64,000 nt of DNA from Pseudomonas graminis (GTDB lineage: Bacteria; Pseudomonadota; Gammaproteobacteria; Pseudomonadales; Pseudomonadaceae): NCBI RefSeq assembly GCF_002093745.1, contig NZ_MTSB01000006.1, positions 248,001 through 312,000 of the forward strand, given 5' to 3'. Under the pieces are notes generated by a model, which saw only the letters and a list, made by a program, of their open reading frames with translations, did no database searches and had not been told where the DNA came from. Every line of letters begins with the position of its first letter. Positions within the stretch are counted from its first letter, which is position 1. Of the stretch, positions 49,010 to 59,603 are shown in pieces. The translations under genes were made by a program, and so were the position numbers.

Positions 49010-49732
49010 TCAGTCGGCCAATGCGGCACGCTGCAATTCGAACAACTCGTTCATGCCCTTCTGGGCCAAGGCGAGCATCGCGTTCAGCTCTTCTGGCTGG
49101 AACGGCGCGCCCTCGGCGGTGCCCTGAACCTCAATGAAGCCACCTGCGCTGGTCATGACCACGTTCAGGTCGGTTTCGGCAGCAGAGTCTTCCAGGTAAT
49201 CGAGGTCCAGAACCGGCTCGCCCTGATACATGCCAACCGACACAGCCGCGATCATCTGCTTGAGCGGGTCGCCGCCTTTCAGGCCGCCACGCTTCTTGAT
49301 CACTTTCAGCGCGTCTGCCAGCGCAACCATTGCGCCAGTAATAGACGCAGTGCGGGTGCCGCCGTCGGCCTGAATGACATCGCAATCGACATACAGGGTG
49401 ACGTCGCCCAGCTTGGACATGTCCAGTGCGGCACGCAGCGAACGACCGATCAGACGCTGGATTTCGAGTGTCCGACCGCCCTGTTTGCCGCGGCTGGCTT
49501 CACGCTGGTTACGCTCGCCGGTCGCTCGTGGCAGCATGCCGTATTCGGCAGTCAGCCAGCCTTGACCCTGACCCTTCAGAAAGCGTGGTACGCCGTTTTC
49601 GACGCTGACGGTGCAAATCACCTTGGTATCACCAAACTCCACCAGTACAGAACCTTCGGCGTGTTTGGTGTAGTTGCGGGTGATGCGGATCGAGCGGAGC
49701 TGATCGGCGGCGCGACCACTTGGACGTTTCAT
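49010..49732 (-). CDS. rph: Ribonuclease PH
   Basis: The 240-residue phosphorolytic 3'-5' exoribonuclease trims tRNA 3' ends. Conserved pieces are [40 protein letters not shown] (with the Arg residues that bind phosphate), [12 protein letters not shown] and [14 protein letters not shown] (catalytic Asp). The length is full, so it is not the frameshifted form seen in E. coli K-12. It is divergent from yicC. Confidence 0.97.
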   Translation of the reverse strand: MKRPSGRAADQLRSIRITRNYTKHAEGSVLVEFGDTKVICTVSVENGVPRFLKGQGQGWLTAEYGMLPRATGERNQREASRGKQGGRTLEIQRLIGRSLRAALDMSKLGDVTLYVDCDVIQADGGTRTASITGAMVALADALKVIKKRGGLKGGDPLKQMIAAVSVGMYQGEPVLDLDYLEDSAAETDLNVVMTSAGGFIEVQGTAEGAPFQPEELNAMLALAQKGMNELFELQRAALAD

Positions 49733-49767
49733 CTGAATACCTGTACTGAGACGGAAAACTGTCGGTC

Positions 49768-49796
49768 ATTATAGAGGCCATAGCTGGAACTGGGCA
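49768..49796 (-). promoter_or_regulatory. Probable rph promoter
   Basis: On the minus strand a perfect -10 TATAAT (49773-49768) lies 36 bases before the rph ATG. The -35 at 17-base spacing reads TGCCCA, which is poor. Confidence 0.5.
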
Positions 49797-49908
49797 TCTC
49801 TAAAGTCGCTGCGGTCGGGTTGAAGGGGGTAAACCCTTGCAGAGCAGGGCCTGCGGAGGCGTTTGACACAGAATGACAGTGCCTCGCATCGCTTGTCGCA
49901 CTGTCGGA

Positions 49909-49938
49909 TTGGGAGCCTGCGCTGCACTGCGCTACAAT
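49909..49938 (+). promoter_or_regulatory. Possible yicC-gmk promoter
   Basis: TTGGGA (49909-49914) and TACAAT (49933-49938) are 18 bases apart, about 100 bases before the yicC start. The 304-base gap 49733-50036 holds this and the rph promoter. I see no gene in it. Confidence 0.4.
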
Positions 49939-50036
49939 CCTGCGCCTCTGCAGCCTGTCGGCTCGCGCGCATCCGTGGCAGCCGCTCTTTCGCGCTCCTG
50001 AGCTGAATCACCTGAACTGAACAAGAGGTACTTCCC

Positions 50037-51558
<1,522 letters not shown>

Positions 51559-51570
51559 TCGAGTCGTTTC

Positions 51571-51637
51571 CGGACAGCAGGCAACAGGTTAAAAGCATGC
51601 CGTTGGTGGCGTGCCGCTTGATGCCTGGTGCTGTCCG
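51571..51637 (+). other. Long-range inverted repeat in the rpoZ upstream region
   Basis: CGGACAGCA (51571-51579) pairs with TGCTGTCCG (51629-51637), with further partial pairing inside, and a nested hairpin GCATGCC/GGCGTGC at 51595-51614. It may end the gmk transcript or shape the rpoZ leader. Confidence 0.5.
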
Positions 51638-51647
51638 CTTGTAAACT
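51618..51647 (+). promoter_or_regulatory. Possible rpoZ promoter
   Basis: TTGATG (51618-51623) and TAAACT (51642-51647) are 18 bases apart, about 55 bases before the rpoZ ATG. The -35 lies within the inverted repeat, so the two structures may interfere. Confidence 0.4.
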
Positions 51648-51705
51648 ATCGAGTCCGCTCGCCCATCCGGGCATCGCGCATCCGCATTTGCTACGAGGAA
51701 TACCC

Positions 51706-51969
51706 ATGGCCCGCGTAACCGTTGAAGACTGCCTAGAACACGTGGATAACCGCTTTGAGCTGGTCATGCTCTCCACAAAGCGTGCCCGTCAACTGGCAAC
51801 CGGCGGCAAAGAACCCAAGCTGGCGTGGGAAAATGACAAGCCTACCGTTATGGCACTGCGCGAAATCGCAGCGGGCCTGATGGATTACGCTGTAATCGCA
51901 GAAGCCGAAATCGTTGAAGATGAACCATTGTTCGCAGCGTTCGAGGACGAGTCCAACGAGGCCGTCTAA
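51706..51969 (+). CDS. rpoZ: RNA polymerase omega subunit
   Basis: The 87-residue protein reads [20 protein letters not shown] and contains [12 protein letters not shown] and [13 protein letters not shown], the omega signature that wraps the beta' C-terminus and forms part of a ppGpp site. ACGAGGAA precedes the ATG. spoT follows after 60 bases, pairing a ppGpp target with the ppGpp enzyme. Confidence 0.98.
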   Translation: MARVTVEDCLEHVDNRFELVMLSTKRARQLATGGKEPKLAWENDKPTVMALREIAAGLMDYAVIAEAEIVEDEPLFAAFEDESNEAV

Positions 51970-52029
51970 GCCTATGCCGGGTCGACGTAGTACGGCGCAG
52001 GGTAAAAGCCATTGGCAGGGGGTAGCGCC

Positions 52030-54135
52030 TTGCCGAGCATAGACGCCCTCGCCGATAGACTGTCGGCCTACCTCGGCAAGGATCAGGTCAATCTGGTTCG
52101 CCGAGCGTATTTCTACGCCGAACAAGCCCACGATGGCCAGCGCCGTCGCAGTGGCGAAGCCTACGTCACCCATCCTCTTGCGGTGGCGAACATTCTTGCC
52201 GACATGCACATGGACCATCAGAGCCTGATGGCTGCGATGCTGCATGACGTCATCGAAGACACCGGTATTGCCAAGGAAGCGCTCAGCGCCCAATTTGGCG
52301 AGACCGTCGCGGAACTGGTCGACGGGGTCAGCAAACTGACCCAGATGAATTTCGAGACCAAGGCCGAAGCTCAGGCAGAAAACTTTCAGAAAATGGCCAT
52401 GGCCATGGCGCGCGACATTCGCGTGATCCTGGTCAAGCTCGCCGACCGCCTGCACAACATGCGCACGCTTGAAGTGCTGTCCGGCGAAAAACGTCGGCGT
52501 ATCGCCAAGGAAACCCTCGAAATCTATGCCCCCATCGCCAACAGGCTGGGCATGCACAACGTGCGCATCGAATTCGAGGACCTGGGCTTCAAGGCCATGT
52601 ACCCGATGCGCTCCTCGCGAATCAACCAGGCGGTCAAGCGCGCCAGGGGCAATCGCAAAGAGCTGGTCAACAAGATCGAAGAGTCACTGAGCCATTGCCT
52701 GGCAGTGGACGGTATCGAAGGCGACGTCAGCGGTCGCCAGAAACACCTGTACGGCATTTACAAGAAGATGCGCGGCAAGCGTCGGGCCTTCAACGAGATC
52801 ATGGACGTTTATGCGTTCCGGATCATCGTGGACAAGGTCGATACCTGCTACCGCGTATTGGGCGCTGTACATAATTTGTACAAGCCGCTGCCAGGCCGGT
52901 TCAAGGATTACATTGCAATCCCCAAGGCCAACGGCTACCAGTCCTTGCATACGACGCTGTTCGGCATGCATGGCGTACCGATCGAAATCCAGATTCGCAC
53001 CCGTGAAATGGAAGAAATGGCCAATAACGGGATCGCCGCGCACTGGCTGTACAAATCCAGTGATGACGAACAGCCCAAAGGCACTCACGCCCGTGCCCGG
53101 CAATGGGTCAAAGGCGTGCTGGAAATGCAGCAGCGTGCCGGCAACTCTCTGGAGTTCATCGAAAGCGTCAAGATCGACCTGTTCCCGGACGAGGTTTACG
53201 TCTTCACGCCGAAAGGCCGGATCATGGAGCTGCCCAAAGGCTCCACTGCGGTGGATTTCGCCTATGCGGTACACACTGACGTCGGCAACAGCTGTATTGC
53301 CTGCCGGATCAACCGCCGACTGGCGCCATTGTCCGAACCGTTGCAAAGCGGCTCGACCGTCGAGATTGTCAGCGCCCCCGGCGCACGTCCGAACCCGGCT
53401 TGGCTGAACTTCGTCGTGACCGGCAAGGCACGCACTCATATTCGTCACGCGCTCAAACTGCAGCGCCGTTCCGAGTCGATCAATCTTGGCGAGCGCTTGT
53501 TGAACAAGGTGCTCAACGGCTTTGAGTGCAGCCTGGAGAAAATCACGCCGGAGCGTATCCAGCTGGTGCTGAACGAGTATCGGGTCGAGGTGCTGGAAGA
53601 CCTGCTCGAAGACATCGGTCTGGGCAACCGCATGGCCTATGTGGTCGCCCGCCGCTTGCTGGGTGAAGGCGATCAGTTGCCCAGCCCTGAAGGCCCGCTG
53701 GCCATTCGCGGCACCGAAGGTCTGGTGCTCAGCTATGCAAAATGCTGTACGCCCATCCCTGGCGATCCGATTGTCGGCCATTTGTCCGCCGGCAAGGGCA
53801 TGGTTGTACACCTGGATAACTGCCGCAACATCAGTGAAATCCGCCACAACCCGGAAAAATGCATCCAGCTTTCCTGGGCCAAGGACGTTACTGGCGAATT
53901 CAATGTCGAACTGCGTGTCGAACTGGAGCATCAGCGTGGCCTGATCGCCCTGCTGGCCAGCAGCGTCAACGCGGCAGACGGCAATATCGAAAAAATCAGC
54001 ATGGACGAGCGCGATGGTCGTATCAGCGTGGTCCAACTGGTGGTCAGCGTACACGACCGTGTGCATCTGGCACGTGTGATCAAGAAACTGCGCGCCCTGG
54101 CCGGTGTTACCCGTATCACCCGGATGCGCGCGTAG
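52030..54135 (+). CDS. spoT: Bifunctional (p)ppGpp synthetase/hydrolase
   Basis: The 701-residue RelA/SpoT homologue has an HD hydrolase part with YVTHPLAVA and [10 protein letters not shown] (near residue 72). The synthetase part has [20 protein letters not shown]; the RxKD form, not ExDD, marks bifunctional enzymes. TGS ([16 protein letters not shown]), a helical/CC part with KCCTPIPGD and a C-terminal ACT domain follow. The TTG start at 52030 has GGGGG about 9 bases upstream and gives the family N-terminus ([15 protein letters not shown]). Confidence 0.97.
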   Translation: MPSIDALADRLSAYLGKDQVNLVRRAYFYAEQAHDGQRRRSGEAYVTHPLAVANILADMHMDHQSLMAAMLHDVIEDTGIAKEALSAQFGETVAELVDGVSKLTQMNFETKAEAQAENFQKMAMAMARDIRVILVKLADRLHNMRTLEVLSGEKRRRIAKETLEIYAPIANRLGMHNVRIEFEDLGFKAMYPMRSSRINQAVKRARGNRKELVNKIEESLSHCLAVDGIEGDVSGRQKHLYGIYKKMRGKRRAFNEIMDVYAFRIIVDKVDTCYRVLGAVHNLYKPLPGRFKDYIAIPKANGYQSLHTTLFGMHGVPIEIQIRTREMEEMANNGIAAHWLYKSSDDEQPKGTHARARQWVKGVLEMQQRAGNSLEFIESVKIDLFPDEVYVFTPKGRIMELPKGSTAVDFAYAVHTDVGNSCIACRINRRLAPLSEPLQSGSTVEIVSAPGARPNPAWLNFVVTGKARTHIRHALKLQRRSESINLGERLLNKVLNGFECSLEKITPERIQLVLNEYRVEVLEDLLEDIGLGNRMAYVVARRLLGEGDQLPSPEGPLAIRGTEGLVLSYAKCCTPIPGDPIVGHLSAGKGMVVHLDNCRNISEIRHNPEKCIQLSWAKDVTGEFNVELRVELEHQRGLIALLASSVNAADGNIEKISMDERDGRISVVQLVVSVHDRVHLARVIKKLRALAGVTRITRMRA

Positions 54136-54160
54136 GCCATTCAATCATCAGGAGTTATTC

Positions 54161-54541
54161 ATGACCAAGACTGTCATCACCAGCGATAAAGCCCCTGCGG
54201 CCATCGGCCCTTATTCCCAGGCGATCAAAGCTGGCAATACCGTCTACATGTCCGGACAGATTCCGCTGGACCCGAACACGATGGAGCTGGTCGAAGGCAT
54301 CGAAGCCCAGATCACTCAGGTGTTTGAAAACCTGAAGTCAGTGGCTGAGGCGGCGGGCGGCTCGTTCAAGGACATCGTCAAACTGAATATCTTTTTGACC
54401 GACCTGGGCCACTTCGCCAAGGTCAATGAAATCATGGGCACCTACTTCACGCAGCCTTATCCGGCGCGTGCGGCTATCGGCGTTGCGGCATTGCCGCGTG
54501 GCGCTCAGGTTGAAATGGACGCCATTCTCGTCATCGAATAA
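54161..54541 (+). CDS. ridA: RidA, 2-iminobutanoate/2-iminopropanoate deaminase
   Basis: The 126-residue protein reads [20 protein letters not shown] and contains [20 protein letters not shown] and the active-site Arg in [13 protein letters not shown]. This is the archetypal RidA (YjgF), closer to E. coli RidA than the paralogue in the dad operon. AGGAG lies 9 bases before the ATG. It follows spoT after 25 bases, a conserved position. Confidence 0.96.
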   Translation: MTKTVITSDKAPAAIGPYSQAIKAGNTVYMSGQIPLDPNTMELVEGIEAQITQVFENLKSVAEAAGGSFKDIVKLNIFLTDLGHFAKVNEIMGTYFTQPYPARAAIGVAALPRGAQVEMDAILVIE

Positions 54542-54598
54542 ATTTCCCGACGGAGCGCGATCTGTGCGCTCCGTTCTCCCTGAAGGAAGGAATCCGTT

Positions 54599-55336
54599 AT
54601 GCGCTCCGCGCTCGCCATCTCGCTGCTCGCCTTCATTCTGGGCGGCTGCGCCAGCCACGCCGACCGCAATCCGGACGGCACCTGGATCAATCAGACCGCC
54701 ATCGACGCCGCTGTCAAACAAGGCAACTTGCGTCAGGCACTGCTCGCCAACGGTCCCAACCTGGAATGGCAAATCAACTCCAAAACCAACCAGGCCATTT
54801 ATTCCAATGGCTTCGAGCTGGGTGAAGGCAAGATTGTCAGTGCCGCCGAAGGCAAGCTTCACATCGATTTCTACGGCAATTTCTTTGAAGACCTGAGCGT
54901 CAAGGGTGACGAACTGGTTCAAGCGGCCAGCGAATCCGGCCCTGAACAGCACTTCCAGAAGCCCGACGCTCCGGCACCTGAAGGCGCACAGCCAGGCACC
55001 AGCTTTGAAAAAGCCCTGTACGGCGCTTACATGGGTGGCAAATGGACCATCGTCGAAGGCGATGGCCAAGGCAGCACCGTGCAATTCATGCCTGACGGCA
55101 GTGTGCAGGGGCTTCCGGAAAATGATCGTTACGCACTGTGTCTTGCTGGCGATTGTGCAGCCATGAGCGGTGAATACGACAGCATGTGGCTGGAGAAGGC
55201 CGAAAAGGGTAACCCGTGGATCTTCGCCCGCAAAGGCAAGCAACTGGAGATTTTCCAGGCCATGAACAATGCCGGTGCCGACCAGATGCCTGAGCTGCGT
55301 CCAGGCCCGCGTCGCTGGTTGCTGGAGCAGCAATAA
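54599..55336 (+). CDS. Uncharacterised lipoprotein
   Basis: The 245-residue protein has a lipobox signal (MRSALAISLLAFILGGC). The mature part begins with WINQTAIDAAVKQGNLRQALL and an NGPNLEWQINSKTNQAIYSNG repeat-like beta section. It has two late cysteines (ALCLAGDCAAM) that could form a disulfide, and ends with a section on WLEKAEKGNPWIFARKGKQL. I do not recognise a named domain. AAGGAAGG lies before the ATG. It follows ridA after 57 bases on the same strand. Confidence 0.75.
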   Translation: MRSALAISLLAFILGGCASHADRNPDGTWINQTAIDAAVKQGNLRQALLANGPNLEWQINSKTNQAIYSNGFELGEGKIVSAAEGKLHIDFYGNFFEDLSVKGDELVQAASESGPEQHFQKPDAPAPEGAQPGTSFEKALYGAYMGGKWTIVEGDGQGSTVQFMPDGSVQGLPENDRYALCLAGDCAAMSGEYDSMWLEKAEKGNPWIFARKGKQLEIFQAMNNAGADQMPELRPGPRRWLLEQQ

Positions 55337-55347
55337 GCGATTGATGA

Positions 55348-55376
55348 TTCATGAGCGCCGAGCAGGCGCTCATGAA
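55348..55376. terminator. Perfect 12-bp hairpin between convergent genes
   Basis: TTCATGAGCGCC and GGCGCTCATGAA with the loop GAGCA. There is no T run on either side, so it may rely on Rho or stabilise mRNA ends of the lipoprotein and epimerase genes. Confidence 0.55.
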
Positions 55377-55383
55377 CAGCGTT

Positions 55384-56232
55384 CTACCCCAGCAGAGCCG
55401 CATAACCAGCCCGGTAATCCGGGTACATCGGTGCCCATCCCAATGCACGTGCCCTCGCATTGCTGCAGCGCTTGCTGCCAACGCGCTGCACGCTGACATT
55501 GTCCGACCATTCGGTCACACCCAGATAGCTGCGTATCCACGCCACCACATCGGCCAGCGCGGCTGGATCATCGTCGACGCCCAGGTAACAGGGTTCAAGT
55601 TCAACGCCCCGGTTGTCTGCCTGCAGCAGATGCTCCAGCAAGCTGGCGGCATCGTCGGCATGAATCCGGTTGGCATAGACCGGAGGGTCGATCCTGACGC
55701 TGTGGCCTTGGCGCACTCGATTCGACAGGTCACTGCGGCCAGGGCCGTAGATACCGGTCAGTCTTACTGCGGTGGCCGGCACGCCGCTGTTCAGTGCGAG
55801 TTGTTCGGCTTCCAGCATCACAGTGCCGGTGTAACCGCCAGGCTCGGTTGCTGAATCCTCGTCCACCCACTCTCCGTTTTGCTGCCCGTAGACGCCGCTG
55901 CTTGAAACAAAGATCAGCCGCTTTGGCCGCTGGCCGGTCTGCTCAAGCCAGCTCAAGACGTTGCGCAGGCCTTCTACATAAGCCATCCGGTAGCCTGCCT
56001 CGTCCCGCTGTGAAGGCGTCGCGCAGTACACCACATAGTCCAGCGTCGCAGTCGGCCACTGCGCGGGCCTGCCGGTCTGGAACAGATCACCCTCCACGCC
56101 GACAACCCCGGCCGGCAGTTCCGAAACGGTACGTCGAAGCCCATGCACGACCCAGCCATGAGGCATCAGCCGAGTCGCGAGTCGAGAGCCGATATCGCCG
56201 CAGCCGGCAATCAGAAGCGAAGGAGCGGTCAT
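55384..56232 (-). CDS. NAD(P)-dependent epimerase/dehydratase-like protein (YeeZ-like)
   Basis: The 282-residue extended SDR has the N-terminal cofactor turn LLIAGCGDIGSRLATRL (residues 6-22). The mid stretch FVSSSGVYGQQNGEWVDEDS matches the SDR active-site region with Ser, but the usual YxxxK is not clear (GYTGTVMLEAEQLAL). AVRLTGIYGPGRSDL follows. This is the YeeZ/DUF-type short epimerase family of unknown substrate. GGAGATATCG precedes the ATG at 56232. It is divergent from exbB. Confidence 0.83.
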   Translation of the reverse strand: MTAPSLLIAGCGDIGSRLATRLMPHGWVVHGLRRTVSELPAGVVGVEGDLFQTGRPAQWPTATLDYVVYCATPSQRDEAGYRMAYVEGLRNVLSWLEQTGQRPKRLIFVSSSGVYGQQNGEWVDEDSATEPGGYTGTVMLEAEQLALNSGVPATAVRLTGIYGPGRSDLSNRVRQGHSVRIDPPVYANRIHADDAASLLEHLLQADNRGVELEPCYLGVDDDPAALADVVAWIRSYLGVTEWSDNVSVQRVGSKRCSNARARALGWAPMYPDYRAGYAALLG

Positions 56233-56335
56233 TCGATATCTCCACAAGAAGGTGATTTTGCCACCTTAAAAAAGCGTCGTTCAAAAGCGGTGGCCAGGCA
56301 AAGATGTAAAAAAGATACAGTATTACTTTTGTTAA

Positions 56336-56355
56336 CAAGAACGATTTGCAATAAT
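56336..56355 (+). promoter_or_regulatory. Possible Fur-type site before exbB
   Basis: CAAGAACGATTTGCAATAAT partly matches the GAGAATGATTTGCATT form of a Fur box, in an AT-rich stretch about 90 bases before exbB. The match is partial and the call rests on the iron-uptake role of the genes. Confidence 0.3.
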
Positions 56356-56441
56356 GGCAGCCCGTTTGTTCCCTAGAAACGTCGATAGCTCTGCGCGACG
56401 CACTGGAACCATTCCCTATTTCTCTCTCAGGTCCGGCCAGC

Positions 56442-57404
56442 ATGACACGTATTCAATCAATCGCTTCGCCAACCAAGCTGCCCCGCTTGCCTCGTGCATG
56501 GCGCGGTGTTGCAGCCCTTGTCTTGAGTCTGATGCTCGCACCGATGGCGTTCGCTGATCAATCGGCACCGGCTTCTGCACCCGTTGCTGCTCCGGCTGCC
56601 AGTGCGCCAGCCGCGACCGAGGCCGCCGTGCCAGACGCTGCTGCGCCTGCACCCGCTCTGGAGCCGGTGGCCGAAGACAACAGCCTGGGCATGGCGCACG
56701 ACCTGTCGCCGTGGGGCATGTATCAGAACGCCGACATCGTGGTCAAAGCGGTCATGATCGGCCTGGCCATCGCATCGATCATTACGTGGACCATCTGGAT
56801 TTCCAAGGGTTTCGAGCTGCTGGGGGCCAAGCGCCGTCTGCGCGGTGAGATCGTCAACCTGAAAAAGGCCCGTTCCCTGAACGAAGCCAGTGCCAGCGCC
56901 AGCAAGGAAGGCACCCTCGCTCACCTGCTGGTGCATGACGCGCTCGAAGAAATGCGCTTGTCGGCCAACAGCCGCGAGCGTGAAGGTATCAAGGAGCGTG
57001 TCAGTTTCCGTCTCGAGCGTCTGGTGGCTGCCTGTGGCCGTAACATGAGCATGGGCACCGGCGTGTTGGCGACCATTGGTTCGACGGCACCGTTCGTGGG
57101 CTTGTTCGGTACGGTCTGGGGCATCATGAACAGCTTCATCGGCATCGCCAAGACACAAACCACCAACCTCGCCGTGGTTGCGCCCGGTATTGCCGAAGCA
57201 TTGCTGGCGACGGCTCTGGGTCTGGTTGCGGCGATTCCTGCGGTCGTGATCTACAACGTGTTTGCTCGCTCCATCGCCGGTTACAAGGCCCAGGTTTCCG
57301 ACGCCTCGGCCCAGGTTCTGCTGCTGGTCAGCCGTGATCTGGACCATCTGCCAGAACCGACCGAGCGCAACCAACAACAACCGCACATGGTCAAGGTGGG
57401 CTAA
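56442..57404 (+). CDS. exbB: TonB-system energiser ExbB
   Basis: The 320-residue inner-membrane proton-channel subunit has an N-terminal signal-like helix and an Ala/Pro-rich periplasmic stretch (residues about 40-80), an addition common in Pseudomonas ExbB. Three transmembrane helices follow, the first VVKAVMIGLAIASIITWTIW and the last two GVLATIGSTAPFVGLFGTVWG and AEALLATALGLVAAIPAVV. The MotA/TolQ/ExbB signature is clear. It forms an operon with exbD and tonB. Confidence 0.95.
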   Translation: MTRIQSIASPTKLPRLPRAWRGVAALVLSLMLAPMAFADQSAPASAPVAAPAASAPAATEAAVPDAAAPAPALEPVAEDNSLGMAHDLSPWGMYQNADIVVKAVMIGLAIASIITWTIWISKGFELLGAKRRLRGEIVNLKKARSLNEASASASKEGTLAHLLVHDALEEMRLSANSREREGIKERVSFRLERLVAACGRNMSMGTGVLATIGSTAPFVGLFGTVWGIMNSFIGIAKTQTTNLAVVAPGIAEALLATALGLVAAIPAVVIYNVFARSIAGYKAQVSDASAQVLLLVSRDLDHLPEPTERNQQQPHMVKVG

Positions 57405-57407
57405 CAC

Positions 57408-57833
57408 GTGGGCCTGCATCTTAACGAAGGCGGCGACGATCTCGCCGAGAACCACGAAATCAACGTGACGCCGTTCATCGACGTCATGCTGGTGCTGTTG
57501 ATCATCTTCATGGTGGCCGCTCCACTGGCTACCGTGGACATAAAAGTCGACCTGCCGGCTTCCACAGCCAAGCCGCAGCCCAGGCCCGAGAAACCGATCT
57601 TCCTCAGCGTCAAGGCCGACAAGGGCCTGTACCTGGGCGAAGAGAAGGTCGCTCGCGAACAGATCGGCCAGGTTCTGGACGCACGGACCAAAGGCAAGAA
57701 GGACACCACGATCTTCTTCCAGGCCGATAAGGGCGTCGATTACGGCGACCTGATGGAGGTCATGAACACGCTTCGGAGTGCGGGTTACCTGAAGGTCGGT
57801 CTGGTAGGTCTTGAGACGGCTGGTAAGAAATGA
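57408..57833 (+). CDS. exbD: TonB-system energiser ExbD
   Basis: The 141-residue protein has one transmembrane helix with the key Asp in INVTPFIDVMLVLLIIFMVA (Asp at about residue 25) and a periplasmic domain (ILTK-like stretch KPIFLSVKADKGLYLG). The start is GTG at 57408, 3 bases after the exbB stop. Its end overlaps the tonB ATG in ATGA (57830-57833), so translation is coupled. Confidence 0.95.
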   Translation: MGLHLNEGGDDLAENHEINVTPFIDVMLVLLIIFMVAAPLATVDIKVDLPASTAKPQPRPEKPIFLSVKADKGLYLGEEKVAREQIGQVLDARTKGKKDTTIFFQADKGVDYGDLMEVMNTLRSAGYLKVGLVGLETAGKK

Positions 57834-58576
57834 TCAGTACGCGCCAAAAACTGACGCGCTATAGCGGTAGTCTGTTGTTGGTGCTGGCCGTGCATGCTAT
57901 TGCAATTATTGTTGCCGTTCGCTGGCCTGCGTCGCAGCCGGTCGAGCTGCCACCGGCCGCCATGATGGTCGAACTTGCACCCGTGCCCGAGCCCGCGCCG
58001 CCGCCACCGCCGAAGGTCGTCCAGCCACCTCAACCGCCTGTGCCCGAAGAGCAGGCGCCCATGCCGGAAGTCGCGCAAGCGCCGAAGCCGGAAATCGTGG
58101 TGCCCAAGAAGGTAGAGAAGCCCAAACCCAAGCCGCAGCCGCCAAAGCCGCAGAAAAAGCCTGAGCCGCCCAAGGAAGAGCCTGCCGCCGAAAAACCGGT
58201 CGATACGCCACCGACGACCGCCAAACCGGAAAAGTCAGCGGCTCCGACGCCACCTGCGCCGCCTTCGCCGCCCAGCAATGCGTTGCCGAATTGGCAGGGT
58301 GACCTGTTAGGGCACCTGAGCAAGTACAAGAAGTACCCCGAGGATGCACGCCGTCGTGGCATGCAGGGCGTTGCCCGCCTGCGGTTTGTGGTGGACGCGG
58401 ACGGTAACGTGCTTTCGTACTCGATTGCCGCCAGTTCGGGCAGTTCGTCGCTGGACCGGGCGACCATGGAAATGATCCGTCGCGCGCAACCGCTGCCGAA
58501 ACCGCCCAAGGAAATCCTCAACAACGGCACCATTGAAATCCTTGCACCGTTTGTTTATTCGCTGGATAAACGCTGA
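57830..58576 (+). CDS. tonB: Energy transducer TonB
   Basis: The 248-residue protein has an N-terminal membrane anchor with the SxxxH helix (YSGSLLLVLAVHAIAIIVAV), a long Pro-Lys-Glu spacer (residues about 50-150) that spans the periplasm, and a C-terminal TonB domain (KYPEDARRRGMQGVARLRF, SYSIAASSGSSSLDRATME). It passes proton-motive energy to siderophore and vitamin B12 receptors. No receptor gene is nearby. Confidence 0.95.
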   Translation: MISTRQKLTRYSGSLLLVLAVHAIAIIVAVRWPASQPVELPPAAMMVELAPVPEPAPPPPPKVVQPPQPPVPEEQAPMPEVAQAPKPEIVVPKKVEKPKPKPQPPKPQKKPEPPKEEPAAEKPVDTPPTTAKPEKSAAPTPPAPPSPPSNALPNWQGDLLGHLSKYKKYPEDARRRGMQGVARLRFVVDADGNVLSYSIAASSGSSSLDRATMEMIRRAQPLPKPPKEILNNGTIEILAPFVYSLDKR

Positions 58577-58668
58577 ATCGCACTTTTGTTACGCATGAGT
58601 GCTTCTGATAACGTGCGTCTATCGATTGCACCCGCTATGCTGGGGCCGCAACTTCATGGACGCACGTT

Positions 58669-59592
58669 ATGACTCTTACAGAATTGCGCTACATCGTTAC
58701 GCTCGCTCAAGAGCAGCATTTTGGTCACGCGGCCGAACGCTGCCACGTCAGCCAGCCAACGCTGTCAGTGGGTGTGAAGAAACTCGAAGACGAACTCGGT
58801 GTGCTGATTTTCGAGCGCAGCAAGAGCGCCGTGCGTCTCACACCTGTGGGTGAAGGGATCGTTGCTCAGGCCCAGAAGGTGCTTGAGCAGGCTCAAGGCA
58901 TTCGCGAGCTGGCCCAGGCAGGCAAGAATCAGCTGACGGCTCCGCTGAAAGTCGGCGCGATCTACACCGTCGGCCCTTACCTGTTCCCTCATTTGATTCC
59001 GCAACTGCATCGGGTCGCCCCGCAAATGCCGTTGTACATCGAAGAAAACTTCACGCACGTGTTGCGCGACAAGCTGCGTAACGGCGAGCTGGATGCCGTC
59101 ATCATCGCTTTACCGTTCAACGAAGCCGATGTATTGACCCTGCCTCTCTACGACGAGCCGTTCTCGGTGCTGATGCCGGCCGACCATCCCTGGACCCAGA
59201 AAGAGTCCATCGACGCGTCGGCCCTCAATGACAAGAGTCTGCTGTTGCTGGGTGAAGGCCATTGTTTCCGTGATCAGGTGCTTGAAGCCTGCCCGGCGTT
59301 GGGCAAAGGCAACGAAGGCGCCAAGCACACGACGGTCGAGTCCAGCTCGCTGGAAACCATTCGCCACATGGTTGCGTCCGGGCTGGGCATTTCGATCCTG
59401 CCGCTGTCTGCCGTCGACAGCCATCACTATGCGCCCGGTGTGATTGAAGTGCGCCCGTTGACGCCGCCAGTGCCGTTCCGCACCGTTGCCATCGCGTGGC
59501 GTGCGAGCTTCCCGCGGCCCAAGGCCATCGAGATTCTTGCCGACTCTGCACGCTTGTGTTCAGTGGCACGTCCGAAACCCGTCGCGAGCTAG
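58669..59592 (+). CDS. oxyR: Peroxide-sensing regulator OxyR
   Basis: The 307-residue LysR-type regulator has an N-terminal HTH (FGHAAERCHVSQPTLSVGVK). The peroxide-reactive Cys199 (GHCFRDQ) and resolving Cys208 (LEACPA) have the same numbers as in E. coli OxyR. On oxidation they form a disulfide and activate catalase and alkyl hydroperoxide reductase genes. recG follows after 11 bases, the oxyR-recG operon known in Pseudomonas. Confidence 0.97.
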   Translation: MTLTELRYIVTLAQEQHFGHAAERCHVSQPTLSVGVKKLEDELGVLIFERSKSAVRLTPVGEGIVAQAQKVLEQAQGIRELAQAGKNQLTAPLKVGAIYTVGPYLFPHLIPQLHRVAPQMPLYIEENFTHVLRDKLRNGELDAVIIALPFNEADVLTLPLYDEPFSVLMPADHPWTQKESIDASALNDKSLLLLGEGHCFRDQVLEACPALGKGNEGAKHTTVESSSLETIRHMVASGLGISILPLSAVDSHHYAPGVIEVRPLTPPVPFRTVAIAWRASFPRPKAIEILADSARLCSVARPKPVAS

Positions 59593-59603
59593 GCAGAAAA
59601 GAA

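Noticed and set aside
49863..49868. Perfect TTGACA as a -35 for yicC
   Set aside because: The bases 17-18 downstream (GCATCG) do not resemble a -10; TTGGGA/TACAAT closer to the gene is better.
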